Below are positions 24,079-35,836 of a DNA stretch of 64,000 bases, one piece after another. Location of the stretch: the NCBI GenBank assembly GCA_001051155.2, contig JYIP02000019.1, forward strand, positions 1 through 64,000. The letters are read 5' to 3'. Every line of letters starts with the position of its first letter. The first letter of the stretch is position 1. The notes below the pieces were generated by a model. It searched no databases. It was not told where the DNA came from and saw only the letters and a list, made by a program, of their open reading frames with translations. The stretch comes from Chrysoporthe austroafricana (Eukaryota; Ascomycota; Sordariomycetes; Diaporthales; Cryphonectriaceae). Both the position numbers and the translations under genes were made by a program.

Positions 24079-25426
24079 GACACGGCTTCAGTTTATGTGA
24101 GGCATATCATGTTTGAGGGGCGCCATAAGTTTATAGTAGTAGTGGTCTGTTGTATTCCGTTTCAATAGCTTGGTCATCTCCGCTAAATAACATTTCAGCC
24201 TCATCAATTTATACCTATTAATTATACGGGTTCGAAAGTAAAGTAGGGAAAAAGTTATGAACGCGTGTATAAGAGATTATGCCGGTCGCATCCATTGGAA
24301 TAACAGAGAGCCTTAACCCTGGCTTCGTCTTCTCCCTTGTGCACGAGCAACTATCAAACCTATGTAATGCCCAAACTCAACTCAAGAGACCAGCCATATA
24401 CACAAGAGTCTAAAACCTTTCAAAGCCGGGAGACTATCGCTGCGTCCCCGAACACCCTCCCCTCCTAGTGCTCGCGGCGCCGCGAAATCCCTGGCTTGCG
24501 ACTATAGATGTTGTGAGATGTGTGTGATTGCGCTGTCAGGCTTTGGCCTCTTTCAGAAGCGACACCAGTTCACTCCATGCCTGTGATCTGCTGAGTTGAT
24601 AGGCTCGGTCTGAAGAGTTGTTGAGTGAGGCTTGAGACCAGTAAATGAGAATTGGTTGACTTTCCCTCGCAATGACTGGCTAAATATACTGAAAGGCCGG
24701 CTATATGTCGAAGAGGTTACACTCCCGCTGTTTCATGGTGATGAGAGCGAAAATTATGGCCAAGCACCGTAGTTTCTATCCACCACCTAATAATCTGGCA
24801 TTTGAGTAATTAATGCGGCCCATCTTGCGAACTGCGCAGGCCTTCGGGTTCTATCATCTGAGCTGTCTGTACTGCTCGATCTCCCTGCTTCTCGACCTTG
24901 CGCTTGTATCGTCCCTGACTAGACAATCGCACTGCTTCCACTCTGTATTCTGTGCCCTGTCGAAGACCCCAAGACTTAGGTGATCTCTGTTTGTAGCCTG
25001 ATAATATCAAGGCAGATATTCGTGTAATGGCGCCCACCCAGCTGGCAACAGCTACGCCTCTTGCGTGATGGCCTTGGCTGCGAAGAACTCTATGTATAGT
25101 GTTGTCTTGCATTTTCTAGTCAAGTAGCACGCCCTTGTAGCTAAGATCCATTTCAGAGACTCTTCAATTATTTTGAATGCTATTATTTACGAAGAGCCTC
25201 CTACTTGCATACTACTTGAACGCAAGGTCGTAGGTAGAATATCACCTACTGCGTAAAGGCCGTTACTCAAAACAGTCCTCTCGCTAGTCACTATGAGGCC
25301 GTACTGTACAGGAGGAAACTGTCCGTCACTTTACGATAGCTTCTCGTACATTGAAGCCAGCGAGGCCTGCCCATTTTGGGAGAGCCCGGTTACCACCAAA
25401 ACCCAATATTGAAGAGCACAAGAGCA
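24079..25426. other. Intergenic region
   Basis: About 1.35 kb. A 100-residue minus-strand frame at 24810-25112 has no recognisable domain and I do not call it. No repeats or RNA genes are seen. Confidence 0.5.
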
Positions 25427-25933
25427 ATGAGCAGTACTCTCCTTGTAACGATACGTAAGCCCAGCAGCATGCCCATGCCCGGCCACGAGCCCGAGTCCAT
25501 ATCCCACGAGGGAAAGGGCAAAGCCCCGGCCACATCCAGCAAGTCCGAACCTACCACCAGGCTCACGCACGGCGATGTCCAGCCGGCCGAGTTCATAGAC
25601 CAGCGCCCCAACCAAGGCGGCCGCCACCCGCGCGGACGCCTGGCCCATCGCATCTCGGACTATGAGCACGACAAGGAGCCCCCGCAGCACAGGATCCGGG
25701 CGCGGTCTCCGAAGGGAATGACGCCGACGCCCAACTCGAGCGATTTCTGGGATGGCAACCCATCCAATACGTCTTCCTCGAGGCCCGGGAGTGATGGGGG
25801 GAGGCATACGTGGGGGAGCGAGGCATTTAGAAGGACCGCAGAGGTGGCGGAGAGGGAAATCGAGAACAGGAGGAAGTATGAGGAGTTGAGGGCCCGAAGA
25901 AGCCAAGCAGGACGCGTTTGTATGCTGATGTAA
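25427..25933 (+). CDS. Small disordered protein with possible CaaX tail
   Basis: A single-exon frame of 168 residues from MSSTLLVTIRKPSSMPMPG. I recognise no family. Composition is polar and low in hydrophobic residues, with many Pro, Ser, Arg and His, and an Arg/Glu-rich helix near the end (VAEREIENRRKYEELRARR). The last four residues are CMLM, which fits a CaaX prenylation box. If real, this would anchor the protein to membranes. The reverse strand is also open over the same stretch, so GC-driven chance openness is a concern. The polar composition of this strand makes it the better candidate. An upstream exon cannot be excluded. Confidence 0.5.
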   Translation: MSSTLLVTIRKPSSMPMPGHEPESISHEGKGKAPATSSKSEPTTRLTHGDVQPAEFIDQRPNQGGRHPRGRLAHRISDYEHDKEPPQHRIRARSPKGMTPTPNSSDFWDGNPSNTSSSRPGSDGGRHTWGSEAFRRTAEVAEREIENRRKYEELRARRSQAGRVCMLM

Positions 25934-26141
25934 TCGAGATATTGGTAGGCGATTGCCGCTATTTCTGGCGTGAAGGCTCCTGTTGGTGGCGAGGTAGGTC
26001 TGCTTAGGGGGGGAATGAAATCCTCGGGACTAACGTGGTCCTCCCCTACCTGCGATCGATGGTCGGCTTCCTTGATTAGGGGTGGGGAGGGGTCTCCTAA
26101 AAAAAAAAGGCTATAGCTATGTGTAGCTTTTTCTATACCTT

Positions 26142-27418
26142 TTACGTGGTCGTGGGGCTGCTGTCCTCACCATCGGTTCCTGGTCTGTGTGCTCCGAGCA
26201 ACGCCGTCTCTTCATCCGCCGCTGCCTTTCTCGCCGCCTCTCTCGGCGACGCGGGCTGCGCCTTCTGCAGTGCGGACCACAGTGTGCTCGCCACGACGAG
26301 TGCCCCGCCGACCCAGCTCCAGCCGCTGGGCAGCACGCCCCAGATGGCCCAGTCGAACGCCAGCGCGAAGACGACCTGCGTGTACAGCATCGACGTGGCC
26401 TTGGGGCTCTTGTCCAGCTGCAGGCCCGTCGTCAGAAGGAACTGCAGCGCGAAGCCCAGCACGCCCATGGCGCCCAGCAGGACCCACTCCTTGGCGGACC
26501 GCGGCATCACAAAGCCGACGCCCGGGAGGGCGAGGAGGGCGGTGGCGGAGCCCACGGTCGCGACGAAGGCGAAGTAGCTCACCGACACGAGGGCGTGCGC
26601 GCGGCTGCCGATGATGCGGATCACGGTGTAGGCGCCGGAGCCGCCGAAGATGCCGATGAGGGAGACGCCGATCGCGAGGAGGCGCTGGGAGGAGGTGACC
26701 TTGTCGAGGTCCTCGGAGGTGGCGTTGGCTTCGATGGCGTCGTCGACCTTGCCGAACAGGGCTTCCGGGTGGGCGATGATGATCACGCCGACCAGAGCAA
26801 TGAGGCCGGCGACCACATGCTTGCTGGTGAAGGACTGGCCGAGGAAGATGTGGCATGCCCAGGCCGTGACGAGGGGGATGAGGAAGCGCAAGACGGTAGC
26901 TTCAGCGAGGGGGAGGTAATGGAGGGAGTCTGGGAGAGTGTGAGAACGTTTCCTCTCTTCTGGTCACTTCAAATCGGTATCGTCGACTTACAATATAGTG
27001 TGAACAGGCCCACAAAGCCGAAGAGGGCCCGGAGGACAAGCCAGCCTCTGACTTCAGGATTTCCGAATGGAAAATGAGGCACTTTAATCCACCACATATA
27101 AATCAAGCTGAGTAGGAATGTTATCCCCATGCGAAACACGATAATCTGAGTAGTAGTCAATTAATATGACCCCTGATGAATAAGTGGGTGTGGTAAGGAA
27201 CGTACCTGAAGGAGGTGAAAGCCAGGGCCGCCTTGTTGTTGCTGCAGGTACCGCACCGTGGCGTCCATGGAGGACCCGAAGACCTCAGACAGTAAAATCA
27301 GGAGGGCACCCTTGTTGTCTGCCCAGATTGATCGCCAGACATTCCGCCCATGATTTTCGAGGACGATGTCGTCCTCAGTTGCGGGCCGCGTATCCCGATA
27401 GTCACGGCTGGAGGCCAT
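26142..27418 (-). CDS. EamA/DMT-superfamily membrane transporter
   Basis: This is a multi-span transporter of the drug/metabolite superfamily, of the SLC35G-like type common in fungi. Its substrate is unknown. Three exons (27418-27206, 27145-26992, 26929-26142) encode 384 residues. The start MASSRDYRDTRPATED gives a short cytosolic tail before the first helix. The first EamA repeat includes FGSSMDATVRYLQ, RMGITFLLSLIYMWW and LFTLYYSLHYLPLAEATVL. The last of these is formed by joining exons 2 and 3 and matches the family's YYSLxYLPLAEA signature. The second repeat ends with SMLYTQVVFALAFDWAIWG and WVGGALVVASTLW. About ten helices are expected. The C-terminal tail (EETALLGAHRPGTDGED) contains an ETALL dileucine-like signal, which suggests endomembrane sorting (inference). 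Confidence 0.88.
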
Positions 27419-28460
27419 TTCTGCGATCCCTGGCGATTGAGATAGGCCGGCTCCCGGTGAGACGTTGTACACGGCAACGAAATGCACGTGAACACAGAAT
27501 TAATGGGAGGGAATCAGGCAATATTGAAACAACTTTGACAAGTTCAAACAGGAAGCAAGCAAAAAGAATATTAAGGAGAGGGAACAAAAAAGAGGGACGA
27601 ATCAGGAGCCGTGTAAAAAAGGACAAAAGAGTCATCAGACCCTCGCACGCGATGACTGTTCCTCGTGACAAAATCTGACCGTCGATGGCTGCGAATCTAC
27701 CGTAGCGGACTCCACTTGTTCTGCATAAACGAGCGCCGAGGACGGCATGTCGGGGGCGCCATATATTTAGGCACGGCAGTTTTGTGAGACCCAGGAGGAA
27801 TATGATGGAAACGAGACCTATATATTTCGTGGTCTCTCCGAAACTCGCAGTGCAAAACGCTTGTTTCTGCTGTGCGTGTTGCGATCGCATGGGCTCGCCT
27901 TCAGCTGTCATGTCTGATTAGAAATACGAAGACACGGCTCGAATGCCGGCTACCCTTGCAGCAGGGAAATTTCTGGGCACAAGAGGAAATATGTCAATTT
28001 AAGCTACCAGCTCGAATCAATATAAGCCCGTGAAGGACGCGCAGGCAAGACATTAAGAACAAAGACGCCCTCGAGGCTGGACCATGTAAAGTTAAACTGG
28101 TTCCTGCGTTCCTGCCCAGCCACGCACAGACCGGCTGAGGACTTCTTGTGCTTGGCCTATGCCGGCGTGCTAGCGTGCCAGCGGTGCCTGTCAGGGTCCT
28201 CCTCATCTTGACGTCAAGGGCGGGCGAGGGTCGAGTTGCCAGAGCTTGGGACTCTCCCCTTCCACAACACACCTATCAACCGACTCATGACCCTCGTGAT
28301 CCAAACGTCCTGTCGCTAACGGCGCACGTCTTAGTATTAATCAGCGCCATTGCCCTCCCACGCGTCTTCTCAACATCATGTGCTAGCTTTGATTATCCCC
28401 CCGGCCACAGTCCAGCCCCGCGCTGACGAGGGGCACTCGACCTCAGCCCCGATCTTCCGG
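27419..28460. other. Divergent intergenic region
   Basis: This separates the transporter and hydrolase starts and presumably contains both promoters. No gene or repeat is supported. Confidence 0.5.
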
Positions 28461-29861
28461 ATGCCTCGCCAAACTCCCAAACCCAGCTTCCACCACCACG
28501 TCCCCTCTGCAGGCCAAACCATGCTCCCCGAGCCCGCCCTGTCCTTCACCATCCCCAGCATCCACGATGACGCGACGACGCTCGAATGCCGCATCTACCA
28601 CCCCCAAGCCCTCACCCCCAACCCCCGCGCCCCGCCGTGGCGCAGACACGCCGCCGTGGTCGCGCACCCGTACGCGCCGCTGGGAGGGTGCTATGACGAC
28701 GCGGTCGTCGAGACGATCGCGGCGGTGCTGCTGAGGCAGGGCTTCGTGGTGGGCACGTTCAACTTCCGGGGGGCGGGGAACTCCGCGGGGCGGACCTCGT
28801 GGACGTCCAAGGCGGAGAGGAGTGATTACATGTCCTTCGCGGCGTTTGTGTACTACTACGTGCACTACTTGGACCCATTCCGGCCGGAAAGAGAGCCCAG
28901 AAGCCCGCTGGGCCTGCCGACGGCGCCTCCGGGAGCTCCGCCGGCCGGAGAGACCACCGGGGCGCGGCCGGACGACGCCCCGTTGCTCCTCTTGTGCGGT
29001 TATTCCTACGGCGCCATGATCACGAAGCTTCTCCCGCCTCTTGACGCCACCCTCGAGCCCTTCGCAACCCCTAAAGGTGCCTCTGCGGCGGCAGACATAC
29101 GGCTGCGGGCCCAGCACCTCGCTGAGAAGCAAAACCTCATCCTAGGGAGCGCACGCGCAGCGCTCACTGAGAGCCCGATCTCGCCCAGAAAAGCAGCACT
29201 TGGGATGCGGATTGGCGGGGATGAGGACAAGCGCCGGAGCCAGGAGCAGAGCCGCCGGAGCTTCTCCATCGACGCTGAGGAGAAGATACGCAAGGGTGTG
29301 GCAGACCTCATGCAGAAAGCGAAGAGCCACCAGCTTCATCTCAAGAAAAAGAGGGCGGAGCAGAAGGATGACGATACGCCGGTCGCGAAAGACGCCGAGC
29401 CTGAGGAAGAGAAAGAGCCAGACAGCCTCCCTCCTGTCACAGGACTGGTCACGCCGCGGGTGGCCTACCTGCTGGTATCTCCGCCTGTCGGATGGGCTAC
29501 CAGCCTCATGACTATGAACCTGGGTGGGCTCTTTGGGAAACGCCCAAAGCTACCCAAGAGCAGAGACAAGACGGCAGATACGGGCAGCCCGGAACCCGGA
29601 GACCCGACAGCTCGCCAGGAGAGGCAGAAGCTGATGGATAACCCCACGCTCGCTGTATATGGCGACGCAGACGTCTTCGTCGCCGCGAAGAAGTTCCGGG
29701 AGTGGGCGTCAAAGCTGCAGTCTGCCCCCGGGTCGAAGTTCAGGGCGCACGAAGTCTCGACGGCAGGTCACTTTTACATCGAAGAGGGGACGATGCAGAG
29801 GCTCGCAGATGCTGTGAGGGCGTTCTCGGGGGAATTATTGGCGGGGCAAGCCACGACCTAA
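28461..29861 (+). CDS. Alpha/beta hydrolase
   Basis: A serine hydrolase of unknown substrate. It is a single exon of 466 residues from MPRQTPKPSFHHH. A second Met at 28521 (MLPEPALSF) lies nearer the fold and is possible. The N-terminal strands include VVAHPYAPLGGCYDD and a VVGTFNFRGAGNSAG oxyanion region. The nucleophile elbow is GYSYG with S182. The likely acid is D402 in VYGDADVF and the base H437 in AGHFYIEE. Between nucleophile and acid sits a long charged insertion (about 215-370: DKRRSQEQSRRSFS, KKKRAEQKDDD), which is much longer than in bacterial relatives and probably disordered. The core resembles the COG2945-type hydrolases. Confidence 0.82.
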   Translation: MPRQTPKPSFHHHVPSAGQTMLPEPALSFTIPSIHDDATTLECRIYHPQALTPNPRAPPWRRHAAVVAHPYAPLGGCYDDAVVETIAAVLLRQGFVVGTFNFRGAGNSAGRTSWTSKAERSDYMSFAAFVYYYVHYLDPFRPEREPRSPLGLPTAPPGAPPAGETTGARPDDAPLLLLCGYSYGAMITKLLPPLDATLEPFATPKGASAAADIRLRAQHLAEKQNLILGSARAALTESPISPRKAALGMRIGGDEDKRRSQEQSRRSFSIDAEEKIRKGVADLMQKAKSHQLHLKKKRAEQKDDDTPVAKDAEPEEEKEPDSLPPVTGLVTPRVAYLLVSPPVGWATSLMTMNLGGLFGKRPKLPKSRDKTADTGSPEPGDPTARQERQKLMDNPTLAVYGDADVFVAAKKFREWASKLQSAPGSKFRAHEVSTAGHFYIEEGTMQRLADAVRAFSGELLAGQATT

Positions 29862-31932
29862 CGCGGCCTAAGCGCCCGGGATTCTGACGACGATGAGCAT
29901 TGATGATTGACTAGACTTTGATACCCTACTGTTCGGCTGATTGCTATGGAAATACCACATTCTTGTTCCCCCCACCGTACTGCCATGTGCTCCTCGACTT
30001 GAGGCCTCGGGCAATGCTTGAGCCGAGCCCCCAAGAGTTGATAGTTCTGAAGCGCCATGGATGGCACGCGGTTGCTGTCTAGCCAACTAGAGCCTTTACT
30101 CCGTTGCAAGAACCATGGCGGGAGAGCATATGACCAGCTCCCAGGCCAGAACGGCAGGTGGGTACGAAGCAGGCCTGGCCCGACTGGGCTTCAATCTTCA
30201 CATGCCAGAGATCGCCCACCAAGCCACGGCGGTGCCTTGCTTGTGACCCCTGGGGTCACTGGGCCCACCACCTGCGCATGTACGGGGCCAGCATGCAAGG
30301 CCGCGTCGGATGGGCTCTAGGAGTGGAGGGCACGGGGCTGTCACGAGCTGGGGCTCTGGGAAGGGCGAGCGGCGGCCGCCATCACGGAGGGTGGGATGTT
30401 TTAGCGGATAGATTTGTCGAGGCCGGCGGGGTTGCGAGGGGTTATGCCGACACCGGGAAGTAGTTATGTACGATCCTGAAACGGCAGTCCAGGCCTGGCG
30501 GCAATCGCAGCTGAGGAGGACGGGGAGGCTGCTGTGCCTACTGACTCGGGGACGACGGGTCGCGGGAGGGCGAGACTCGACGACAGCTGCGCGGGTGGGA
30601 ATCAGATTTACGGTCTTGGTGGGGTATGCGATGTCAGCTACTACATAATAGCAGCAGAGCTAGTGGGTGTGCTGTCACGTAAGGGATGGCCTCGTCTGGT
30701 GCCAGCACCCTCAGTAGCTAGTCAGTCAGTAACGCGGCTGGCTGGGCGTGTCTGATGTGAGACCCGAGACTTCACTAATCAATGGATGAGAGGCGCAGTT
30801 GCAGGATGCAAAGGCGCGGCTTGTTCGCCGGCCGCTGCTTGCTCAAAGGCGCCGTCATGCATCCATCAGCTGGAACCCGAAGGGGAGACGCAGACTGGCG
30901 GCTGCCCAGGCGGTGTGTTGGTGGACCGGCACGAGCCTGGGATAATTATGACCTTTCTCTGACGTTGCTCCGTACTAATTTCCCCCGGGAGACACAGGCC
31001 GATTCGCGGTGTCGCTGATGGTGCATCGCACAGCATCAAAGGACGGCCCTGCGCACGCCTCCAGCTGACGTCGAGGTAGCAATGCTCTCAGATAGTACAG
31101 CGGGCATGTATGTGAGATGGGATGAGGGGGAGCACGAGACGTTGGGGAAAGGTACCCGCACCGTCACAGTACTAGTAAGTATTCCCTAGTACGTACTACA
31201 CCAGTACCATAGCGGTAGGTAGGCAGGCGTGCACGGGGTACGGACGTAGATTGCTAAAGATCTGGTTGGAATCTGGGGTACTCCGCAGCCTCCGAGCCTC
31301 CGGTCCAGGGGAGCCGCTGCAGGTGACCCTTCCCCACGCGGCGGTGTCGCCCCCTGCTGGGCCGCCCAGCAGCCAATGAGCGGCGAGGCAGTTGGGGGCC
31401 TTGGCGTATGTATCCCAAAGATGTCATACTGGAAGCTGGGCGACGCGAGAAATCCGTCGACATTCTTGTCTCGTCCTCCTCGGAAGCCAGGACTGGCACG
31501 GCCTGAAATACACCACCGTGACCACCCCACTCTTTGTGTTTATTATCTTCTTGCAGTATTTCCAAGTCTAGTCTTAGATTCCTGACTCGTCTTTTCCCTT
31601 ACTCATTAAACATTCCTTGTTGCCCCTGCTGGCATATCTATGTTAATTAAACCTGTGGGCTGTCCTCGACACTGAAGGCCAGCCACTCCACGGACGCGGA
31701 ACGAGCCTTGGAGATACCCGATCCCACCAATATCGACCCGTATAACACGTGTGCGAGCCCTATACGACTCGGTCTATTTCTCAGGTCTGCGACTCAGAAC
31801 ACGAGACCGCCAGAAGCTCTTCGGGTACATCCCGCTCAGCTCCCTCGAGAAGAACCTCTTGACTGCGCGCACTGCCTCGACTTCTCCCAGCGTCATGCTC
31901 AGGCCTACCGCCCCCTCAGCTTTCCCGTCGCC
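29862..31932. other. Intergenic region
   Basis: About 2 kb without a supportable gene. Several GC-rich frames are open but lack start context or domain content. The last 230 bases before 31933 are probably the 5' UTR of the lipase gene. Confidence 0.5.
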
Positions 31933-34634
31933 ATGACCGACTGTTTACACATACTGCCCTCTATAGATCTCGGCCAGACCACCCCTCCTCCCAACGCCGA
32001 ACCCAGCGACGATCCTAAACAGACCGCCTCTAAGAAGAGCCGCTCTCCAGGCTCACTGCCTGCGCAGACACTGTCGAAGCTTGTACGGGGGGCCAACGAG
32101 TTCCTCTCGCCGCGTAAAAATGGGAAAGCCGGGTCGGAGCGCGAGGAGGCGCGCGGTCGCGAGGAACGCAAGCAGATCCTGGGCTTGCGCATGAAGAATG
32201 TAAGTCCGCGCTGGAACACCTTCCCTTCGTGGTCCTGGAAGCACACCCTAATACATACGCCTCACAGGCCACCTCGGCGTCACAGTGGACCTCGGCTGCC
32301 CAAGAACTCGACCTCCTCGAGGGGAACCACGTCTGGAAGTCCGAGCTCGAGGGAGTCGACGGGGTCTACAGGCCCGATGTCATCCGCGACCGGTTGCGCG
32401 ACCTCGACGAGGCTCGAACGAACTGCGACATCCACCGCATGGTACACCTGGTGAGGACCGCTCTGTCGCGTGAGCTGGGGGGCATGGGCAACATCGACCT
32501 GTACAGGCATTCATACGTTGGGACGAAAGACCTGATCGAACAGTACGTCCAGTCGGCGGTGAAGACGATCGAGGACTTGGTGGAGAAGAGCGGGTACCCT
32601 GGCGCACTGCCGGACGACCTAGACCATAATGCCATCCTCGAGGCATTCGTCCAGGCCCGCCAGAGCTTCGGCCGGTCCGCCCTGCTGCTCAGCGGCGGAG
32701 GAACATTTGGCATGATGCATGCAGGGGTTCTCAAGGCCATGTTCGAAGCAGATGTGCTTCCTCGCATCATCTCCGGCGCCTCGGCCGGCTCCATCGTCTG
32801 CGCCGTCTTCTGTACTAGGACACGGGACGAAGTCCCGGACCTCATCGAAGCTTTCCCCCACGGCGACCTCGCCGTGTTCGGAGAAGAGGGAAAGGAGGAG
32901 TCGGTCCTCGGCCATGTGAAGAGGCTGTTCACGGAGGGCTCCTGGTCAGATATCAGACATCTCAAGCGCGTGATGCGTGGTATGCTCGGCGACATCACCT
33001 TTCAGGAGGCCTACAACCGGACCAGGAAGATCTGCAACATTTCCGTCTCCACCGAGTCCATCTATGAGCTACCGCGGCTATTGAACTACATCACTGCGCC
33101 CAACGTTATGATCTGGTCGGCAGTGGCCGCGTCGTGCTCTGTGCCTTTTATCTTCAGCGGGGCACAGCTGCTTGTCAAGGACCCGCAGACGGGCGAGCAC
33201 ATGCCCTGGAACCCGACCCCTCAAAAATGGGTTGACGGATCCGTGGACAACGACTTGCCCATGACACGCCTGGCCGAGATGTTCAACGTCAATCACTTCA
33301 TCGTCTCGCAGGTGAACCCTCACGTCGTCCCGTTCCTGGCAAAGGATGACAGGCTCTTCTCAGAACATGACGGCTCTCGGCCTGAGTTCTTTGGCGCATC
33401 CCACAATGGGAGCTTCACGACTACGCTCACTAAGCTGGCCAAGGACGAAGCTTTGCATAGGCTACACTTCCTGGCTGAGCTGGGGATCTTCCCGACGGCT
33501 GTCACCAAGCTGCGCAGCGTGTTGAGCCAGAAGTACTCCGGAGACATCACCATCCTGCCCGAGTTCAACGTGAATGACCTGCCTCGGATTCTCAAGAACC
33601 CCACCGTCGACTTCATGGAACGCTCGACTCTTTCCGGCGAGCGGGCTACGTGGCCTAAGCTCAGCCGCATAAGAGATCGATGTGCAGTGGAGCTGGCAAT
33701 AGATCGGTCCATCCAGGTCTTGCGGGCTAGATGTCTCTTCAGCCAGAGTCAGGTTAATCTGCGTCGGCTTGTTACAGACGCAAAGAACCTGGGTCTTAAG
33801 ACGACCTTTGCCCATCTGTATATGCACGGTCTTGAGGAACCTGCTCACATCCAGACGCAGTCTCTTGCAGACCAGCCCAGGCTTCAGAAGCAGTCTCGCA
33901 GGGCATCTGGGAGCAGCCTTCAACTGCTCTCCAGACATCCCAGGCAACTATTTGACGCGGATGACGCGCTCACAGATGAGGCTACCGAAGAAGAGGAACG
34001 TCTTGAAATGAGCCTTCGGCGACGTGGCGCCAACATGTCGCTTCCAAGCCGTGGCAACGCCCTGAATAGGCCAAGGTTTAAGAAAGGTTCTCTCAAGGGA
34101 TTACAGCCGGTGTTACTGAGCAACCTCGGTCCCTTGACGAACCCATTTCCAGCCACCGTCAGCGGCGACGAACACAGCGAGTTTGACTTCTCAAAGCCCT
34201 TGACACCGCCATCTGGTCCGGCTGAGCACTCAGCTACACATACACCACGAGTGTCGACGGCCAGTTCTCACCTTCTATCGGAATCTCTAGTCGTCTGCTC
34301 TCGGTCCTCGCCACAGCTGGATTCAACACCCTCATCACGGTTTGAGATTACTTCACCGACGACAGGCGATATAGACACGTCGGATGCTCATACTAGCGAC
34401 GCGGAATGTGACTCCCACACCGACGATAGCGTCTCGGATCCTGACCCGTACTCGCAATTATCTCTCGGGAGTGAGGAAGCCACACTTCGAAAGGAAAATT
34501 ACTCAGACGAGACTCCTTATGACACTGACGGTGCCGTAGTTGATGGCAATTGTCGGGCCAACTCACCATTCGCGGCGACGCTCGCGGATGATAAACAAGA
34601 CACCACAGACTTGGGGGAGGGGATGTCAGACTGA
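31933..34634 (+). CDS. Patatin-domain triacylglycerol lipase (Tgl3/4/5-like)
   Basis: A lipid-droplet-type acylglycerol hydrolase with DUF3336 and patatin domains. Two exons (31933-32199, 32278-34634) encode 877 residues. I chose the start MTDCLHILPS for its good ATG context. The DUF3336 part follows the intron (QWTSAAQELDLLEG, LSRELGGMGNIDLYRHSYVG, GTKDLIEQYV). The patatin core starts at ARQSFGRSALLLSGGGTFGM (oxyanion GGG). The nucleophile is S261 in GASAGS, and D412 in VDGSVDNDLP completes the Ser-Asp dyad. SQVNPHVVPF is also typical. The C-terminal 300 residues are Ser/Thr/Asp-rich and disordered, a likely site of regulation by phosphorylation (inference). Yeast paralogues hydrolyse stored triacylglycerol, and some also acylate lysophospholipids. 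Which activity applies here cannot be read from sequence. Confidence 0.92.
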
Positions 34635-35836
34635 CTCGTTGAGATGGGGTTGAGTTCTAAGGGTAGCGAGGCGAATACGTCGATGGTTCCTGTAACTTCG
34701 AGCTCGTCGCCTACCGTGCTACAGGCAAGAAACGCAGGAACTACGTCTTGGTCAGACCACCATGACGCTACCCACTCAGGCGGGACCCAGACACCGCCGT
34801 GGATCGACCCGAACGACCTACAACTGGAGCATGCCCCTACCGAGGATGTGCTTTTAGAAACGGGATGGATGTGACGAAGGCTGTCGCGCATAGATCAGAG
34901 ACATGAAGATCAAGAACAACATCTGGGCGCAAGTCCTGACAACTGCATATATACATTAGGGATGGCTAGCCACGATATTTCTGGCAAGCTCGGGTCCATA
35001 AGATGGGGGACACCTCAGGCAGAGTTTGACACTGCAGGAGGGTGGAGCAAATAACCAGTCACAGGGTATGGCGCTCAAGCGGGCTGAGACCTGCATTGGA
35101 AGGGCAGCTATCATGGTTATAGATACACTAGCAGTTTTAATATTGACTCTTCGCTGAGTCCGTCCGAGAGCCACTGGGACGGATCAGATCTTCTTGAAAA
35201 GAAGGAGGGATAAGACTGCGAATCGACTCGAGTTCATCCTGACTGCTGACAACGGGAAGGTGCCTCGTGAATCTCAACACCGCCCATCCATGCCACCGTG
35301 CACAACTGCCCTTCAAAGAACATCGTAGGGCCACGCATCCTTTCACAATTATTACCTCTTTGTTGCTGACTGGTATCACATCCTCCCAGCCGCCGCACAA
35401 TCGCGCTTCTCGCCTCAAAGGCAACGGCTGCTCCAAATTTGGAAGACTCAAAGAACGAGCAAAGGCGCCGGACGGGGTTTAGTCCCCACGAGGGTCTCAC
35501 TTTCATGATATGCCCTACTAATAGTGACGGATCTTAAGACTTTCTTAAGACTTAGTCAGGCCAGCCAGCCTATACAAGATCTATCGCGAGCTGCTCTCAC
35601 CCTCTCGTTCCTTATAGTGTACACTGGCCAGATCTACGTCGATAGCCTTTTCTAATTCTGGGTCCTCATTTGCCCTTTTCCGCTTGTTCGACATCCAATA
35701 CATCGCACACTCACGCTCGTTCCGACTGCTTTCTCACACACAAGGCAACGACCAGGGCTGACCTCCCCTCTTCCCACCATCTCGCGATCCCCGCCCGCCC
35801 TCGCTCCTCGCACCCGGCACGGCAGCACGAAGTTAG
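34635..35836. other. Intergenic region
   Basis: About 1.2 kb between same-strand genes. The final 150 bases are C/T-rich, as expected for a fungal 5' leader. No gene or repeat is seen. Confidence 0.5.

Noticed and set aside
24810..25112. 100-residue minus-strand frame
   Set aside because: No domain, no splice context and no neighbouring support.
25331..25906. 191-residue minus-strand open frame opposite the small CaaX-tailed protein
   Set aside because: Hydrophobic residues are scattered without helix pattern. The plus strand has a more protein-like polar composition, though the choice is not certain.
26187..27077. 296-residue plus-strand open frame over the transporter
   Set aside because: Very Gly/Arg/Ala-rich composition and opposite to a well-defined EamA transporter.
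27419..27911. Longer upstream start for the EamA transporter or a separate minus-strand protein
   Set aside because: The upstream sequence is unlike the family N-terminus. The Met at 27418 has a sensible short cytosolic tail.
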